The position numbers were made by a program, and so were the translations under genes. A stretch of 31,666 nucleotides of DNA from Myxococcales bacterium UBA1238 (GTDB taxonomy: Bacteria; Myxococcota_A; Bradymonadia; UBA7976; UBA1532): assembly GCA_002309015.1 (NCBI GenBank), contig DBWM01000040.1, positions 64,307 through 95,972 of the forward strand. The letters are read 5' to 3'. Every line of letters begins with the position of its first letter. Position 1 is the stretch's first letter. The notes below the pieces were generated by a model. The model ran no database searches and was not told the DNA's origin. It saw only the letters and a program-made list of their open reading frames with translations. Of this stretch, positions 29,720-31,666 are shown in pieces.

Positions 29720-31666
29720 ATGGCCACCGAATATTTATTGCCCAAGAAACTGATTGAGACGGGGATTCCGCTCAAGGACATCAACGAGGCATCGGCGCGG
29801 GAGAAGTCGATCCGTCACGGTCATCCCTCGACCCTTCATCTTTGGTGGGCGAGGCGGCCTTTGGCGACGGCGCGGGCCGTTTTGTTTGCGCAGCTCGTCA
29901 ACGATCCTGAGTCGGTCTGGCAACTTCAGCATCCGGGCGAGACGCCCTCGCCGCAGCAGATGGGCGCCTTCACGCGGCGACGGAACGAGCTCTTTTTGCT
30001 CATCAAGCAACTCGTTCAATGGGAGAACACATCGAACGCGCAGGTCATGCGGGCGGCCCATGACGAGATCGTCCGCTCCTGGAAGGAGACCTGCGAGCTG
30101 AACGCGGGCCATCCAGACGCGGCACGGCTCTTCAACCCAGAGCGCCTGCCGGCCCTTCACGATCCCTTTGCGGGCGGCGGCACGATCCCTTTGGAGGCCC
30201 AGCGTCTGGGTCTTCGCGCTTTGGCATCGGATTTGAACCCGATCCCTGTGCTGATCAACAAGGCGCAGCTTGAGATTCCGGCCCGCTTTGCAAACCGTGA
30301 ACCGGTGGGGCCAGCGGAGCAGGATCAGGGCGCATTGCTTTTGGGTCAGCAATGGACCGGCACGGCGGGCCTCGCCGAGGACGTTCGCCGTTATGCCCGC
30401 GTGATGCGCGACATGGCCTTTGCGCGGATTGGTGCGCTCTATCCCAGGCGGCTTGTGACCGCAGAGGAGGCGGCGAGCCGCCCCGAGCTTTTGCCCTATG
30501 TGGGCCGCGAGCTCACCGTGATCACCTGGATCTGGGCCCGCACGGTGCCGACCCCGAACCCCGCCTTCCACAACGCGCCGGTGCCGCTGATCAGCTCCTA
30601 TGTGTTGGGCAAGAAACCGGGCAAGGAGACGGTCCTCGAGCCCGTCGTCGAGGGTGACCGATGGCGCTTCCGGATCGTAAGAAGAAAGCCTGCCAAAGGC
30701 GACGAGATGGGCACCAAGATCGGCTCAAAGGTGACCGGGTTCACCTGTTTGCTCTCGGGCGACGTGATCCCGGTCGCTGAGATTAAGAAGATTGGTCAGA
30801 AGGGTAAACTCGGAGCGGAGATGATCGCGATCGTTTGTGAAGGCGACCGGGAGCGGGTCTATCTCGAAGCCGACGAAGCGCAAAAGGCGATTGCTAGATC
30901 GGCCCAGCCTCCCTGGTTTCCTGAGAACAATCTGCCCGATGATACCCGGAGCTTCTTTACCCCGTTATACGGCCTCATGCGTTACGGAGATCTCTTCTCG
31001 CCGCGCCAGCTCTGCGCCCTGGACTGCTTTTGCGATCTCATCAGCGAGATCAGGCCCCGAATCCGCCAGGACGCGATCAAAGCCGGCTGGAAAGACGACG
31101 CGACCCCATTGGAACAAGGCGGTAGCGGCACCCAGGCCTACGCGGATGCCGTCGCGACGTATTTGTCGTTTAGTTGCAGTCGGGTCTTAGACTATGGATC
31201 GACGATTTGTACATGGGATAGCAGTCGGGACAAGATCCGCAATACATTTGGCAGACAGGCAATTCCCATGTCATGGGATTACGCTGAGACGAACCCTTTG
31301 AGCAATTCGATCGGGAACTATTACACAGCAGCTTGCTCACTCAGCGAAGCAATTGAGGTTGCCGTCAATGTGCTTGGGACCTACGGTCAAGACATTGAAC
31401 ATTGTCTTTCAAGCCAGGTGGCCCAAGTCCCCGCTCAGACGCAGCAGATCTCCAAAGAGAACTTTGTCTCCACCGATCCCCCTTATTATGACAACATCGG
31501 CTATGCGGATCTCTCGGACTATTTCTATGTCTGGCAGCGTCATGCCCTGTCACAGGTCTACCCAACTCTGTTGAGGGCAGAACAGACTCCAAAGGAGATG
31601 GAGCTGATCGCTTCTCAATACCGGCAGGGCAGCAAAGAGAAGGCGGAGTCCTTCTTTATGGATGGC
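29720..31666 (+). CDS. DUF1156/COG1743 adenine-specific DNA methylase, 3' end beyond the window
   Basis: Open from the ATG at 29720 to the window end (649 codons, no stop), so it is incomplete. The N-terminus is a clear DUF1156 domain: KKLIETGIPLKDINEASARE, then HGHPSTLHLWWARRPLATAR (about 35-52). Motif I is DPFAGGGTIP (148-157), and the catalytic motif DPPYYD is at 586-591, the form used for amino-methylation of adenine. Between them lies a long insertion (about 200-570) that may recognise the target. COG1743 methylases occur in class 1 DISARM (DrmMI) and in DUF1156/DUF499 clusters, where they protect host DNA. The ribosome site is weak (GAAAG). It is divergent from the small protein and helicase genes. 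Further components are expected past the right edge. Confidence 0.9.
   Translation, partial: MATEYLLPKKLIETGIPLKDINEASAREKSIRHGHPSTLHLWWARRPLATARAVLFAQLVNDPESVWQLQHPGETPSPQQMGAFTRRRNELFLLIKQLVQWENTSNAQVMRAAHDEIVRSWKETCELNAGHPDAARLFNPERLPALHDPFAGGGTIPLEAQRLGLRALASDLNPIPVLINKAQLEIPARFANREPVGPAEQDQGALLLGQQWTGTAGLAEDVRRYARVMRDMAFARIGALYPRRLVTAEEAASRPELLPYVGRELTVITWIWARTVPTPNPAFHNAPVPLISSYVLGKKPGKETVLEPVVEGDRWRFRIVRRKPAKGDEMGTKIGSKVTGFTCLLSGDVIPVAEIKKIGQKGKLGAEMIAIVCEGDRERVYLEADEAQKAIARSAQPPWFPENNLPDDTRSFFTPLYGLMRYGDLFSPRQLCALDCFCDLISEIRPRIRQDAIKAGWKDDATPLEQGGSGTQAYADAVATYLSFSCSRVLDYGSTICTWDSSRDKIRNTFGRQAIPMSWDYAETNPLSNSIGNYYTAACSLSEAIEVAVNVLGTYGQDIEHCLSSQVAQVPAQTQQISKENFVSTDPPYYDNIGYADLSDYFYVWQRHALSQVYPTLLRAEQTPKEMELIASQYRQGSKEKAESFFMDG

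Noticed and set aside
28786..29784. 332-codon version of the small helical protein
   Set aside because: The first 170 codons cross the direct and G-rich repeats and read as low-complexity Pro/Ser/Arg. The ATG at 29274 has a strong ribosome site.
29735..30571. 278-codon minus-strand frame opposite the methylase gene
   Set aside because: The plus strand carries DUF1156 and SAM-binding motifs across the same bases, so the minus frame is a shadow.

Overview
The window looks like chromosomal DNA from a Myxococcota-type (deltaproteobacterial) organism, perhaps Bradymonadia-like. This is an inference from content: two Hanks-type kinases with N-terminal zinc ribbons, PEGA-domain proteins, and a Cys-rich secreted serine protease with a MopE-like metal-binding motif and a MYXO-CTERM-like tail. 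No rRNA or tRNA gene was recognised.

Layout. Positions 1-1140 hold no convincing gene. They are a mosaic of palindromic and direct repeats arranged as a large inverted repeat. Positions 1294-7203 carry five paralogous small outer-membrane beta-barrel proteins, all on the minus strand, three of them with nearly identical leaders. Two paralogous helical cytoplasmic proteins (2428-3219 and 7726-8451, plus strand) flank the main block, and each lies divergent from a barrel gene. The spacers between these genes contain at least a dozen copies of a 9-bp dyad (CATCSGATG), duplicated promoter-like dyads and a 268-bp long palindrome.

Positions 8532-11892 hold an unknown protein gene followed by the pta-ackA operon for acetyl-CoA/acetate conversion. 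The Pta is a shortened form. Positions 12250-19756 hold the secreted protease lipoprotein, an AbrB-like protein, a SPOUT RNA methyltransferase coupled to a Ser/Thr kinase, a divergent second kinase with PEGA domain, and a TPR/PEGA membrane protein. Positions 19795-24994 form a co-directional glycoconjugate-type group: an ATP-grasp enzyme, a methyltransferase-GT2 fusion, and a DUF2723-like GT-C membrane protein.

Positions 25011-31666 are a candidate anti-phage locus cut by the window edge. It contains a 1206-residue SNF2-type helicase with a C-terminal DUF3883 nuclease-like domain, a 162-residue helical protein with no recognised family, and, divergently, a DUF1156/COG1743 adenine-specific DNA methylase running off the right end. 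This combination resembles class 1 DISARM and the related DUF1156/DUF499 defence clusters. The small protein is the best candidate here for an undescribed component.
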